From: Streptomyces sp. Ru72
Lineage (GTDB): Bacteria > Actinomycetota > Actinomycetes > Streptomycetales > Streptomycetaceae
NCBI RefSeq assembly: GCF_002920635.1
Contig: NZ_PQSR01000068.1
Span: forward strand, 1 to 41,977
Direction of reading: 5' to 3'
DNA length: 41,977 nt
Numbering within the stretch: position 1 is the stretch's first letter; every line of letters begins with the position of its first letter. A program made the translations under genes and the position numbers. The notes beneath the pieces are model-generated. The model was not told the origin of the DNA, searched no databases, and worked only from the letters and a program-made list of their open reading frames with translations. Below, piece after piece: positions 7,205 through 14,219 of the stretch.

Positions 7205-8944
7205 ATGACCGAACCACGAGCCGGTCCCCCTCCCGCCGCAGGCGGAGCGGAAGCCTCCTGGACGCGCCGGGGTTTCCTGCTGACCGCCGCCTCTCTGGCC
7301 GCCGCCTCCCCGGTCCTGACGCAAGGCATCGCCGCCGCGGACGAGCTGCCCGGATTCCCGCCGGACGTCGGCCTGTACCGCACGGCATACCGCAACTGGG
7401 TCGGGGAGATCACCGCCCACGGACTGTGGGCCTGTGCGCCGGTGGACGCGCGAGAGGTCGTGGAAGTGGTCGACTGGGCCCGGCGGCAGGGCTGGACGGT
7501 CCGCGCCCGCGGCTGTTCCCACGGCTGGTCGCCCCTGACGATCCCCGCCGGCACGGGGGCCGGGTCGCCCGTGCTGCTCGTGGACACCGCCACCCATCTC
7601 ACGGGACTGTCGCTGGAGTCCACCGATCCGGCCGCCGTCCGGGCCGGCACCGGCGTCACTCTCGAGGCCCTGCTCGGCTTCCTGGAGGACCACGGCCTGG
7701 GTCTGACCGCGGCACCGGCACCCGGCGACCTGACCCTCGGCGGTGCCCTGGCCGTCGACGCCCACGGCACCGCGGTCCCGGCCCACGGCGAGAGCCGGCT
7801 GCCCGGGCACACCTACGGTTCGCTGAGCAACCTCGTGCTGTCCCTGACCGCGGTGGTGTGGGACGAGGACAGTGACGCATACGTCCTGCGGACGTACCGG
7901 CGCGACGAGGCCGAAGGTGCCGCGCTGCTCACCCATCTCGGCCGCGCCCTGGTCACCGAGGTGGTGCTGCGCGTGGGCGTCAACACCAACCTCCGCTGCG
8001 TCAGCCGCACCGACGTCCCGGCCGCCGAGCTCTTCGCCGCGCCCGGCAGTGACGGCCGGACCTTCGCGCGGTTCCTGGACGAGACGGGCCGGGCGGAGGC
8101 GATCTGGTTCGCCTTCACGGAGTTCCCCTGGCTGAAGGTGTGGAGCGTCGCCCCACGACGCCCGCTCACCTCGCGGCCGGTGACGTCGCCGTACAACTAC
8201 CCGTTCTCCGACCACGTGCCCACACTCGTGGCGGACCTCGCGGGACGGATGGTGTCCGACGCCGCCTGGTACCTCGCGCCCGAGCTGGGCAACGCACAGC
8301 TGGACGCCGCCGTGCTCGGTCTGACCGCCACGCTCTCCGCGGACCTGTGGGGGCCGTCCAAGAACACGCTGCTGTACATCCGACCCACGACGCTGCGGGT
8401 CACCGCCAACGGCTACGCGGTCCTCACCTCACGCGACGGAGTGCAGCGCGTAGTCCACGAGTTCACCTCCTTCTACCGGGAACGGCTCACCGCGTACGCC
8501 GCACGCGGGCGCTTCCCGGTCAACGGCCAGGTCGAGATCCGTGTGACGGGCCTCGACGATCCCGCCGACGTCGGGCTCACCGGCGCCCGGGCCCCGTCGC
8601 TGTCGGCGTTGCGGCCGCGCGCCGATCACCCGGAGTGGGACACCGCGGTCTGGCTCGACGTGCTCACCCTGCCGGGCACACCCCACGCGGAGGAGTTCTA
8701 CCGGGAGCTGGAGCGGTTCCTGCTCGACACCTACGACGGCGGGGTGGGCCTCGCGCGCGTGGAGTGGTCCAAGGGGTGGGCGTACACGGACCAGGCGGCG
8801 TGGGCGGACCCGGACGTGCTGCACGACGCCGTGCCCGACTCGTTCGGCGACGGGCCGTCCTGGACCCAGACGTCCGCTGTGCTCTCCCGGCTCGACCCGC
8901 ACCGCGTGTTCGGCAACCCCTTTCTGGACCGGCTGTTCGCCTAG
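7205..8944 (+). CDS. Secreted cholesterol oxidase, VAO type (type II)
   Basis: A 579-residue FAD enzyme with a Tat signal at its start (TRRGFLL, residues 20-26, then AASLAAASPVLTQGIAAA). An FAD-binding PCMH domain follows, with ARGCSHGWSPLTI; His106 aligns with the histidine that binds FAD covalently in Brevibacterium type II cholesterol oxidase. The remainder matches the cholesterol-oxidase substrate-binding domain, ending RLDPHRVFGNPFLDRLF. It would oxidise and isomerise 3-beta-hydroxysterols outside the cell. The ATG at 7205 has AAAGGA just upstream. The stop lies only 4 bases from the stop of the convergent PucR-like regulator. Another hydroxysteroid or alcohol substrate is possible. Confidence 0.85.
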   Translation: MTEPRAGPPPAAGGAEASWTRRGFLLTAASLAAASPVLTQGIAAADELPGFPPDVGLYRTAYRNWVGEITAHGLWACAPVDAREVVEVVDWARRQGWTVRARGCSHGWSPLTIPAGTGAGSPVLLVDTATHLTGLSLESTDPAAVRAGTGVTLEALLGFLEDHGLGLTAAPAPGDLTLGGALAVDAHGTAVPAHGESRLPGHTYGSLSNLVLSLTAVVWDEDSDAYVLRTYRRDEAEGAALLTHLGRALVTEVVLRVGVNTNLRCVSRTDVPAAELFAAPGSDGRTFARFLDETGRAEAIWFAFTEFPWLKVWSVAPRRPLTSRPVTSPYNYPFSDHVPTLVADLAGRMVSDAAWYLAPELGNAQLDAAVLGLTATLSADLWGPSKNTLLYIRPTTLRVTANGYAVLTSRDGVQRVVHEFTSFYRERLTAYAARGRFPVNGQVEIRVTGLDDPADVGLTGARAPSLSALRPRADHPEWDTAVWLDVLTLPGTPHAEEFYRELERFLLDTYDGGVGLARVEWSKGWAYTDQAAWADPDVLHDAVPDSFGDGPSWTQTSAVLSRLDPHRVFGNPFLDRLFA

Positions 8945-8948
8945 GCGG

Positions 8949-9992
8949 TCAGCCGGCGGTCTCCGGCGTGGAACGCCGCAGTCTCCGTATCGCCAGGGCG
9001 AGTTGCAGGCGCAGCCGGCCCTGCGGGGAGTGCACGTCCCAGCCGAGGACATGCTCCAGCTGGGCCAGACGCTCCTGCAGCGTGGAGTGGTGGACCGTCA
9101 GCTCCGCGGCGGCGGACCGCAGGCTGGGCGCGGACGCCACGGCGTGCAGGGTCGCGGCGGCCCACGGGGCCTCGGCGACGGCCCGCCTTAGCGCGAGCAG
9201 GTCCGGGATCTGCGGGGTGTCCGGGCCGACCGCCCCGGCGAGCAGGGCGAGTCCGCCCAGGTCGTCCGCGTGGACGGTGCGCGGGCCGGGGTCGTGCGTG
9301 GTGCCCTCGGCGGTGAAGCGAAGCGCGGTGCGGGCGGCGGCCCACGACTCGGGCAGTCGTACGGGCTCCACCGCGGGACCTATGCCGGCCCGCGGCTCCT
9401 CCCCCGCCGGCCCTCGCACGGTTTCGGCCGGCTCGACGCGGGCGCCGCCGCCGTACAGCGCGACGGCCCGTACCCGCTGCTCGGCGTGGAGTCCCAGCCG
9501 GGCCGCCGCGCTCACCCGTACGGCCGGCGGCGCCGAGGCGTCCAGCAGCGTCTCCAGGAGCGCCGGGTCGTCGGCGGGTGCCCGGCCCCGGGTGCGGTCC
9601 AGGACCAGGCGGACGGCTGCCACGGCCCGCTCCAGGATCATGGCGTGGACGCCGTCGGCCGGGCCGGGGTGCTCCAGCCACAGCCCGGCCTGCTCCGGGT
9701 CGTCCGCAGCGACATCGGTGCCCGCCGCAAGGGTCGCCCTCGGCCAGGCGGGGTGGGGGGGGTCCGCCGTGTCGTGGCGGCGCCCGTCGGGTTCGACACG
9801 AACGCGGACGCCGCGCCGTTCGTCGACCAGCCGGGCCGGGCTGCCGGACAGGACCGCGGCGCCGCGCACCAGGGCCTCGAGGCCCGCACGCTCCTCCGTC
9901 AGACGGTCGAAGTACGCGATGACGCGCAGCGCGGCGCCCGCATCGGGATCGAGTGCCGCGAGCCGTCCTGCCAGCTCTTTCACGGGCACCAT
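8949..9992 (-). CDS. PucR-type helix-turn-helix regulator
   Basis: About 347 residues. The C-terminal 60 (SLRSAAAELTVHHSTLQERLAQLEHVLGWDVHSPQGRLRLQLALAIRRL) form the PucR-type HTH_30 DNA-binding domain. The N-terminal part is a loosely conserved GAF- or GGDEF-like sensory region with no clear ligand motif. Three starts are possible: ATG 9992, GTG 9989 and GTG 9983. A well-spaced promoter ends exactly here, and a transcript from it would begin near GTG 9983, so a leaderless protein starting MKELAGRL is quite likely. The gene faces the cholesterol oxidase tail to tail and may regulate a nearby catabolic gene; this is inference. Confidence 0.75.
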   Translation of the reverse strand: MVPVKELAGRLAALDPDAGAALRVIAYFDRLTEERAGLEALVRGAAVLSGSPARLVDERRGVRVRVEPDGRRHDTADPPHPAWPRATLAAGTDVAADDPEQAGLWLEHPGPADGVHAMILERAVAAVRLVLDRTRGRAPADDPALLETLLDASAPPAVRVSAAARLGLHAEQRVRAVALYGGGARVEPAETVRGPAGEEPRAGIGPAVEPVRLPESWAAARTALRFTAEGTTHDPGPRTVHADDLGGLALLAGAVGPDTPQIPDLLALRRAVAEAPWAAATLHAVASAPSLRSAAAELTVHHSTLQERLAQLEHVLGWDVHSPQGRLRLQLALAIRRLRRSTPETAG

Positions 9993-10019
9993 CCTGCGGG
10001 TGAGCAGGGCGTCTGCCAA
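9991..10019 (-). promoter_or_regulatory. Promoter of the PucR-type regulator
   Basis: TTGGCA (10019-10014) and CAGGAT (9996-9991) on the minus strand, separated by exactly 17 bases, close to the housekeeping sigma consensus. The expected transcription start falls at about 9984, next to GTG 9983. Confidence 0.5.
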
Positions 10020-10086
10020 GCTCCGGGGCCGGATCCACAGCCGGATCCCCGGCGCCGCGGACCGCTCGCCCCGCTGGGGAGGGGCG

Positions 10087-10138
10087 CAGGGGTGCCTTGC
10101 GGATCCGCCACTCCGCGCCGATCCGCAAGGCACCCCTG
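10087..10138 (-). terminator. Strong hairpin terminator after the esterase
   Basis: Perfect 19-bp stem (10087-10105 with 10120-10138) around a 14-base loop, 6 bases beyond the esterase stop. It separates the esterase transcript from the PucR-type regulator gene downstream. Confidence 0.85.
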
Positions 10139-10143
10139 GCCGG

Positions 10144-11157
10144 TCAGGCGCTGAGCAGCCGCCGCAGCCAGCGCAACCGGGCCGCTCGGGCCTCCTGGGA
10201 GAGCAGGGCCTGCGGGGCGAAGCCGTCGAAGCCGTGGAACCCGCCGGGCCACACATGGAGTTCGGCGCGTCCGCCCGCCTGCCAGATGCGGGTGGCGTAG
10301 CTGACGTCCTCGTCGCGGAAGGTCTCCGCCGAACCGACGTCGATGAAGGCGGGCGGCAGGCCGGACAGGTCGGTGGCACGGGCCGGGGCGGCGTACGGGG
10401 AGACGTCCGGGCCGCCGCGCGCGTCGCCGAGGAGAGCGCCCCAGCCGGTGGCGTTCGCGGTGCGGTCCCATACGCCGCGCCCGGCCATCTGGTGGGCGGA
10501 GACCGAGTCGTTGCGGTCGTCCAGCATCGGGCACATCAGCATCTGGCCCAGCAGGGCCGGACCGCCGCGGTCCCGAGCGAGCAGGGCCAGCGCCGCGGTG
10601 AGGCCGCCGCCCGCGCTGCCGCCGGCGACGATGATGCGCTCAGGGTCGATGCCGAGCTCCTCGGCGTTCTCGGCGGTCCACTTCAAGCCCGCGTAGCAGT
10701 CCTCGATCGGGGCCGGGTGCGGATGCTCGGGGGCCAGCCGGTACTCCACGGAGACCACGACCAGCCCCAGCTCCTCGGCCCAGTCGAGCGCCTCGTCCAC
10801 GCCGAACCGGTTGGTGCCGAGGATCATCCCGCCCCCGTGCGCGTGGTAGACGGCCGGCAGCGGACCGGTCGCACCCGTGGGCCGGCAGACGAGCAGGGAG
10901 ACATCGGGCGCGCCGGCCGGTCCCGGCACCGCCCGCTCCTCCACCTCGAAGGCACCGCCGCGGCGAAGCTCTTCGTCGGAGGGCGGGGGGACGATCATGC
11001 CGGCGCGCACCTCGGGGATGGCCTCGGGCGGGAAGCCCGGGGACAACTGCTCGCCGATCAGTTCGAGCGCGGCCGCCAGCTCCGGATCGAAGGGCGGCGG
11101 CGGAAAGACGGGCTCGGCGTCTGCGGGTGCCGGGGAGGTCGTCGGCTCGGCGGTCAT
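10144..11157 (-). CDS. Alpha/beta hydrolase, HSL-family esterase
   Basis: A 337-residue carboxylesterase of the hormone-sensitive lipase family. It has the oxyanion-hole motif HGGG (107-110), the nucleophile elbow GGSAGG with Ser181, EYRLAPEHPHPAP (138-150), VGSAETFRDE where the acid position is Glu277 rather than Asp, and His308 in GGFHGF. It is expected to hydrolyse short- to medium-chain esters in the cytoplasm; there is no signal peptide. The ATG at 11157 has GAGGAG about 6 bases upstream. A longer open frame continues upstream but has a different composition and no site. A large hairpin and a 17-bp repeat array lie in the 373 bases upstream. Confidence 0.87.
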   Translation of the reverse strand: MTAEPTTSPAPADAEPVFPPPPFDPELAAALELIGEQLSPGFPPEAIPEVRAGMIVPPPSDEELRRGGAFEVEERAVPGPAGAPDVSLLVCRPTGATGPLPAVYHAHGGGMILGTNRFGVDEALDWAEELGLVVVSVEYRLAPEHPHPAPIEDCYAGLKWTAENAEELGIDPERIIVAGGSAGGGLTAALALLARDRGGPALLGQMLMCPMLDDRNDSVSAHQMAGRGVWDRTANATGWGALLGDARGGPDVSPYAAPARATDLSGLPPAFIDVGSAETFRDEDVSYATRIWQAGGRAELHVWPGGFHGFDGFAPQALLSQEARAARLRWLRRLLSA

Positions 11158-11234
11158 GGCTGCTCCTCGCGTCATGGCCACGCCCCTGTGGCCAGTGCCG
11201 TTCATGGTGCCCGCCGCCCCGTCGCCGCGGTACG

Positions 11235-11267
11235 CGCCGTTCGGCGGGAATCCCCCGCCGAACGGCG
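11235..11267. terminator. 14-bp hairpin upstream of the esterase
   Basis: Perfect inverted repeat 11235-11248 with 11254-11267 around an AATCC loop (left arm CGCCGTTCGGCGGG). On the minus strand it could terminate transcripts coming from the 129-residue gene, or sit in the esterase leader 77 bases before its ATG. Confidence 0.6.
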
Positions 11268-11345
11268 GGGCGGCACCTGGAACGGGCCGCCGCTGCCGAG
11301 CACGCGGACGGCGCGCGGAACGAAGGCAAGCCGTGCGACGACGGC

Positions 11346-11447
11346 AGGCCACAGACCGGTGCAGGCCGCGGACCGGTGCAGGCCACAGACCGGTGCAGGC
11401 CACAGACCGGTGCAGGCCACAGACCGGTGCCAGCCGTGGACGGGGGC
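11346..11447. repeat. Array of 17-bp tandem repeats
   Basis: Five head-to-tail copies of AGGCCACAGACCGGTGC start at 11346, 11363, 11380, 11397 and 11414. The second differs at three positions. A degenerate sixth copy occupies 11431-11447. Each copy carries the palindrome ACCGGT. The 17-base period is not a multiple of three, so this is not a repeated peptide. There are no spacers, so it is not a CRISPR array. Confidence 0.9.
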
Positions 11448-11530
11448 GGCCGCGGATGGTTCTCTTCCCTCCGCGCCCCGCCCTACTGGTCCACGCGGCG
11501 ACGCGCCGGCGTGGTGCCCGGATGTGACGT

Positions 11531-11920
11531 TCAGGGCCGCGTCCGGCTCTCCAGCCGCAGCTCGACGTCGACCTCCTGGTCCCCGGCGACCACGCCGAGC
11601 TGGTGGACGGCGTAGAGCTCGTCCAGGGCGCGGCGCAGTCGCTCCACGGCCCTGGGCTCGCCCTGGAGCTCGGCCTTGACCGGGCCGGACAGCGGCCGTG
11701 GCGGTGACTGGCGCTCGTCCGTGCCGCGTGTGGCCGACGTGTCGAACGTCCCTGTCCACATCGTGGGCCGGGACGTGTGCGCCTCGTGGGGCGCCTCCTC
11801 GGCGTCTCGGTCCGAGCCGAAGTGCCGGCACAGTTCGGCGAACAAGTTCCCGGCATCCGTCGCCGAGCAGTCGCTGACCACTACTTCGACCTGTGGTGCG
11901 TGCGTTTCGGACGCGTTCAC
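11531..11920 (-). CDS. Hypothetical protein, 129 residues
   Basis: I do not recognise the family. The protein is acidic and soluble, with an N-terminal alternating strand (QVEVVVSD), a helix (TDAGNLFAELCRHFG), a polar low-complexity middle and a C-terminal helix (RAVERLRRALDELYAVHQLG) followed by a strand (QEVDVELRLES). It may be a small alpha/beta domain. The GTG at 11920 is preferred because GAGGAGAGGAG lies 5 bases upstream; the frame remains open further upstream without a comparable site. It diverges from the RpiR-type regulator, with about 208 bases between them. Confidence 0.65.
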   Translation of the reverse strand: MNASETHAPQVEVVVSDCSATDAGNLFAELCRHFGSDRDAEEAPHEAHTSRPTMWTGTFDTSATRGTDERQSPPRPLSGPVKAELQGEPRAVERLRRALDELYAVHQLGVVAGDQEVDVELRLESRTRP

Positions 11921-12128
11921 GGCCGCTCCTCTCCTCGCGATGGCAGACCGATGGGCCGACCGGACGGCCGACGCGGGTACCCCGCCCCAAGGGGCCCATG
12001 CACGACGGTACGGCGCGCGTCCCCGGCCCGCCTGTCGGCGAGCAGTCCGCGATATGGGCTCCAAGCCCCCTGGTCAGCGCCGTCCGTGAGCTATGTTGAA
12101 GGCCCTGGGACACGACGGAGGAGGTCCG

Positions 12129-13049
12129 GTGCCATCGCCGCAGCAGGCACGCGCGCAGGCATCTGCGATCACTGCGGGCAAGACGGCCCCGGAAGCGGGT
12201 GCCAGCCCGACGTCCCAGCTCAGAGAGTTGTTCGACGGTCCCCGGCTGTCCCCGGGGCACCGCCGGATCGCCCAGTACCTGATCGAGCACATCACCGAGG
12301 CCGCGTTCCTGTCGATCACGGACCTGGCCGAGCGGGTGGGTGTGAGCCAGCCTTCGGTGACCCGGTTCGCCGCGGCGGTCGGTTTCAGCGGCTATCCCGC
12401 GCTGCGGGAGAAGTTGCAGTCCATCGCCCTGAGCACCCTCGGCAGCCCGGGTACGCCGGCGGAGCAGACGGCCAACGAGCTGCAGGCGGCCGTGGACGCC
12501 GAGATCGAGAACCTGGAGAACCTGCGCCGGGACTTCGCCGATCCGGACCAGGTGATCCGGATCGGGCGGGCGCTGTCGGAGTCGACGCCCCTGACCGTGA
12601 TGGGCCTGAGGATCTCCGCCTCCCTCGCCGAGTACTTCGCCTACGGGGCGCGGCGCATCCATCCCGACGTACGGCTGGTGACGCGGGGCGGGACCGTCGC
12701 CTACGACGCGATGTTGCAGTCACGGGAGGCCGGCGGCACCTGGGTGCTGGCCTTCGGGATGCCCCGGCACGCCCAGGAGAGCCTGACCGCGGTGCGGGTG
12801 GCGCGCAGCGCGGGGCTCAAGGTGGCCCTGATCACGGATCTGGGACTGGGTCCGCTCGCGGACGAGGCCGACGTCGTGTTCGCCACCGGCACCGGCTCCC
12901 GCCTGGTGTTCGACTCCTACGCCGCCCCCGGGCTGATGGCCGCGGCGCTGCTGCAGGCGATGACCGACGCCGATCCGGAGCGGACGCAGGCGCGCCTGGA
13001 GGAGTACGAGCAGATCGCCGACCAGCACCAGTTCTTCCTCAAGGACTGA
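12129..13049 (+). CDS. MurR/RpiR-family regulator with SIS domain
   Basis: 306 residues. The N-terminal HTH_6 domain runs from about residue 30 to 105, with LSITDLAERVGVSQPSVTRFAAAVGFSGYPALREKL as the recognition region. A SIS sugar-phosphate-binding domain follows from about 140 to 280 (SESTPLTVMGLRISASLAEYF, GGTWVLAFGMPRHAQESL, GLKVALITDLGLGPLADEADVVF). Such proteins usually sense phosphorylated sugars. The start is the GTG at 12129 behind GGAGGAGG; the upstream ATG at 12093 has no site. No sugar-phosphate operon is immediately adjacent. A candidate operator lies about 60 bases beyond the stop. Confidence 0.88.
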   Translation: MPSPQQARAQASAITAGKTAPEAGASPTSQLRELFDGPRLSPGHRRIAQYLIEHITEAAFLSITDLAERVGVSQPSVTRFAAAVGFSGYPALREKLQSIALSTLGSPGTPAEQTANELQAAVDAEIENLENLRRDFADPDQVIRIGRALSESTPLTVMGLRISASLAEYFAYGARRIHPDVRLVTRGGTVAYDAMLQSREAGGTWVLAFGMPRHAQESLTAVRVARSAGLKVALITDLGLGPLADEADVVFATGTGSRLVFDSYAAPGLMAAALLQAMTDADPERTQARLEEYEQIADQHQFFLKD

Positions 13050-13106
13050 CCGGGCCGGGCGCCGGACCGACCATCCCGCCAAACAGGATCTCTCGCACCA
13101 AATACA

Positions 13107-13124
13107 ACATGAATTTTTTCATGT
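13107..13124. promoter_or_regulatory. Palindromic operator candidate (RpiR-like)
   Basis: ACATGAA-TTTT-TTCATGT, a perfect 7+4+7 palindrome in an AT-rich patch of otherwise GC-rich DNA. The TGAA-TTTT-TTCA core resembles operators of RpiR-family proteins, and such a regulator is encoded immediately upstream. It overlaps or abuts a possible promoter (TTGCGT 13127-13132, 17 bases, AATACT 13150-13155). Assignment to the regulator is inference. Confidence 0.5.
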
Positions 13125-13273
13125 CCTTGCGTATCCGCCGGTATATATAAATACTTCTCGCGGATCGCGGACCGGTACAGCCGGGACGCGCCGTACGGAC
13201 ACACCGGAGTCGTCCGCTCCTACCCACGGGCTCCGGGTGTCCGGCCGGGCCCCGCTGCGCGGGCATCCCCGGT

Positions 13274-13307
13274 GGCGGCTCCGGCCCTCCCCTAGACCGG
13301 AGCCGCC
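13274..13307 (+). terminator. 11-bp hairpin before the 128-residue gene
   Basis: GGCGGCTCCGG (13274-13284) pairs with CCGGAGCCGCC (13297-13307), with a 12-base loop. It lies 225 bases after the RpiR gene and 50 bases before the next start. It may be a terminator or a leader structure. Confidence 0.5.
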
Positions 13308-13357
13308 CCCGAAGTCGCCGCAGCACCCTGAGCCGACGTGACCCGGAAGCGAACATC

Positions 13358-13744
13358 ATGGCCTTGACGACGTACTCGCCGATCAGCTCGGACTGGCCGT
13401 GCCAGGTCAAAACCCCCGGCAGCTACGACTGGGAGCGGTCGGCGGCCAAGTGGCTGCGGGAACTCGTGCCCGCCCGCTACGCCAGCTACCCGGCCCTGAT
13501 CCGTCATCCCGTCCTGCTCGCGCGGCACGCCCAGATCCAGGTCCAGAACGAGGTGCGGGTGGCCCGCACCGCACTGCAGACGGCCCGCGCGGAGCTGCCG
13601 GCTCTCGGTCTGCCGGAGTCGGTCATCGAGCACACGATCAGGATGTACGCCGCCGAGGTCATGCAGCTGCAGCACATCGCGCGCAGCGTACGCGCCGTCA
13701 GCCAGGCGCTGATGGAGAGCAACCTGGCACGCCCCGGGCACTGA
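13358..13744 (+). CDS. Hypothetical protein, 128 residues
   Basis: A mostly helical soluble protein with no family I can name. After an extended N-terminus (TTYSPISSDWPCQVKTPGSYDWERS) it has amphipathic helices (AAKWLRELVPARYASYPALIRHPVLLARHAQIQVQNEVRVARTAL, then LPESVIEHTIRMYAAEVMQLQHIARSVRAVSQALME). The HPVLLARHA and QVQNEVRVARTALQTAR segments look like a conserved streptomycete orphan. The ATG at 13358 has CGGAAG about 9 bases upstream. A strong hairpin follows the gene. Confidence 0.7.
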   Translation: MALTTYSPISSDWPCQVKTPGSYDWERSAAKWLRELVPARYASYPALIRHPVLLARHAQIQVQNEVRVARTALQTARAELPALGLPESVIEHTIRMYAAEVMQLQHIARSVRAVSQALMESNLARPGH

Positions 13745-13819
13745 CGCACCGTCACGACCGCCTTTCCTCCGCCGCCGTCCGGGGCGTTCGGTCCAGCACG
13801 CGCACAGTCCACCGCGAAG

Positions 13820-13858
13820 CGGGCATCCGTAGGAGAGGACGACTCCTACGGATGCCCG
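13820..13858 (+). terminator. 16-bp hairpin between two small genes
   Basis: Arms 13820-13835 and 13843-13858 form a perfect 16-bp stem with a 7-base loop. The last paired base is the first G of the GGAG ribosome binding site (13858-13861) of the next gene, so it may both terminate the upstream transcript and limit translation downstream. Confidence 0.75.
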
Positions 13859-13867
13859 GAGCTGCGC

Positions 13868-14173
13868 ATGGACTCCACGACCTGGGCCGCGCTCGCCGTC
13901 GCCGCCGTCCTCGCGGCGGCCCTGCTCGGCGTGGCCCTCGCCCTGCTGCGACGGCTGGTCCGCACCCGCCGCGACCTGCGCCGTGCCGGTCTGCCCACCG
14001 GCCCGCGCTGGCTGTTCTGGGGCGCGGTCCTGTACCTGGTGCTCCCGGCCGACCTGTTGCCCGATCCCGTGTACCTGGACGACATCGGCGTCCTGCTGCT
14101 GGCGCTGAGGTCGATGCGGGCCGCCGTACCGGCACGCGAACCCTGGCGTGACGGCGGCACGTTGCCCGACTGA
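13868..14173 (+). CDS. DUF1232 (YkvA-type) membrane protein
   Basis: 101 residues with an N-terminal membrane helix (about 7-28) and the DUF1232 signature YLVLPADLLPDPVYLDDIGVLLLAL (about 58-83), i.e. the Y-x-x-x-P-x-D-x-x-PD...DD pattern. The function of the family is unknown; members are small inner-membrane proteins. GGAG lies 6 bases upstream of the ATG, touching the preceding hairpin. The gene converges on the SpoIIE-type phosphatase with 46 bases between stops. Confidence 0.85.
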   Translation: MDSTTWAALAVAAVLAAALLGVALALLRRLVRTRRDLRRAGLPTGPRWLFWGAVLYLVLPADLLPDPVYLDDIGVLLLALRSMRAAVPAREPWRDGGTLPD

Positions 14174-14219
14174 CGGGGCGACCGGGCGGCCCGCCCGCGG
14201 TGGCGGCGGTAGGACGTGG

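Larger units (their letters stand above)
11158..11530. other. 373-base gene-free region with hairpin and repeats
   Basis: I see no convincing gene here. The region holds a 14-bp-stem hairpin (11235-11267) and an array of 17-bp repeats (11346-11447), both described separately. The rest is GC-rich sequence upstream of the esterase. Open frames crossing it are shadows extended from neighbouring genes. Confidence 0.7.
13050..13357. other. 308-base intergenic region
   Basis: No gene is supported. The first third contains an unusually AT-rich island (about 13098-13156) with a palindrome and a possible promoter. The last third has an 11-bp-stem hairpin before the next gene. A small non-coding RNA between the two is possible but unproven. 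Confidence 0.6.

Noticed and set aside
10000..10379. Upstream extension of the PucR-type regulator
   Set aside because: The frame stays open through the terminator and into the esterase gene, but the translated sequence is Arg/Pro/Ser-rich and a promoter lies at 9991-10019.
11346..11447. CRISPR array
   Set aside because: The 17-bp units are directly adjacent with no spacers and there are no cas genes.
8140..11679. A 1179-codon plus-strand open frame
   Set aside because: It runs through the cholesterol oxidase, a regulator and an esterase that have clear family motifs in other frames. Its translation is Arg/Pro/Gly-rich without any domain. It is a shadow caused by high GC.
11158..11856. Long upstream extension of the esterase
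   Set aside because: It would translate the 17-bp repeats and the hairpin. The ATG at 11157 has a good ribosome site and matches the family's normal start.
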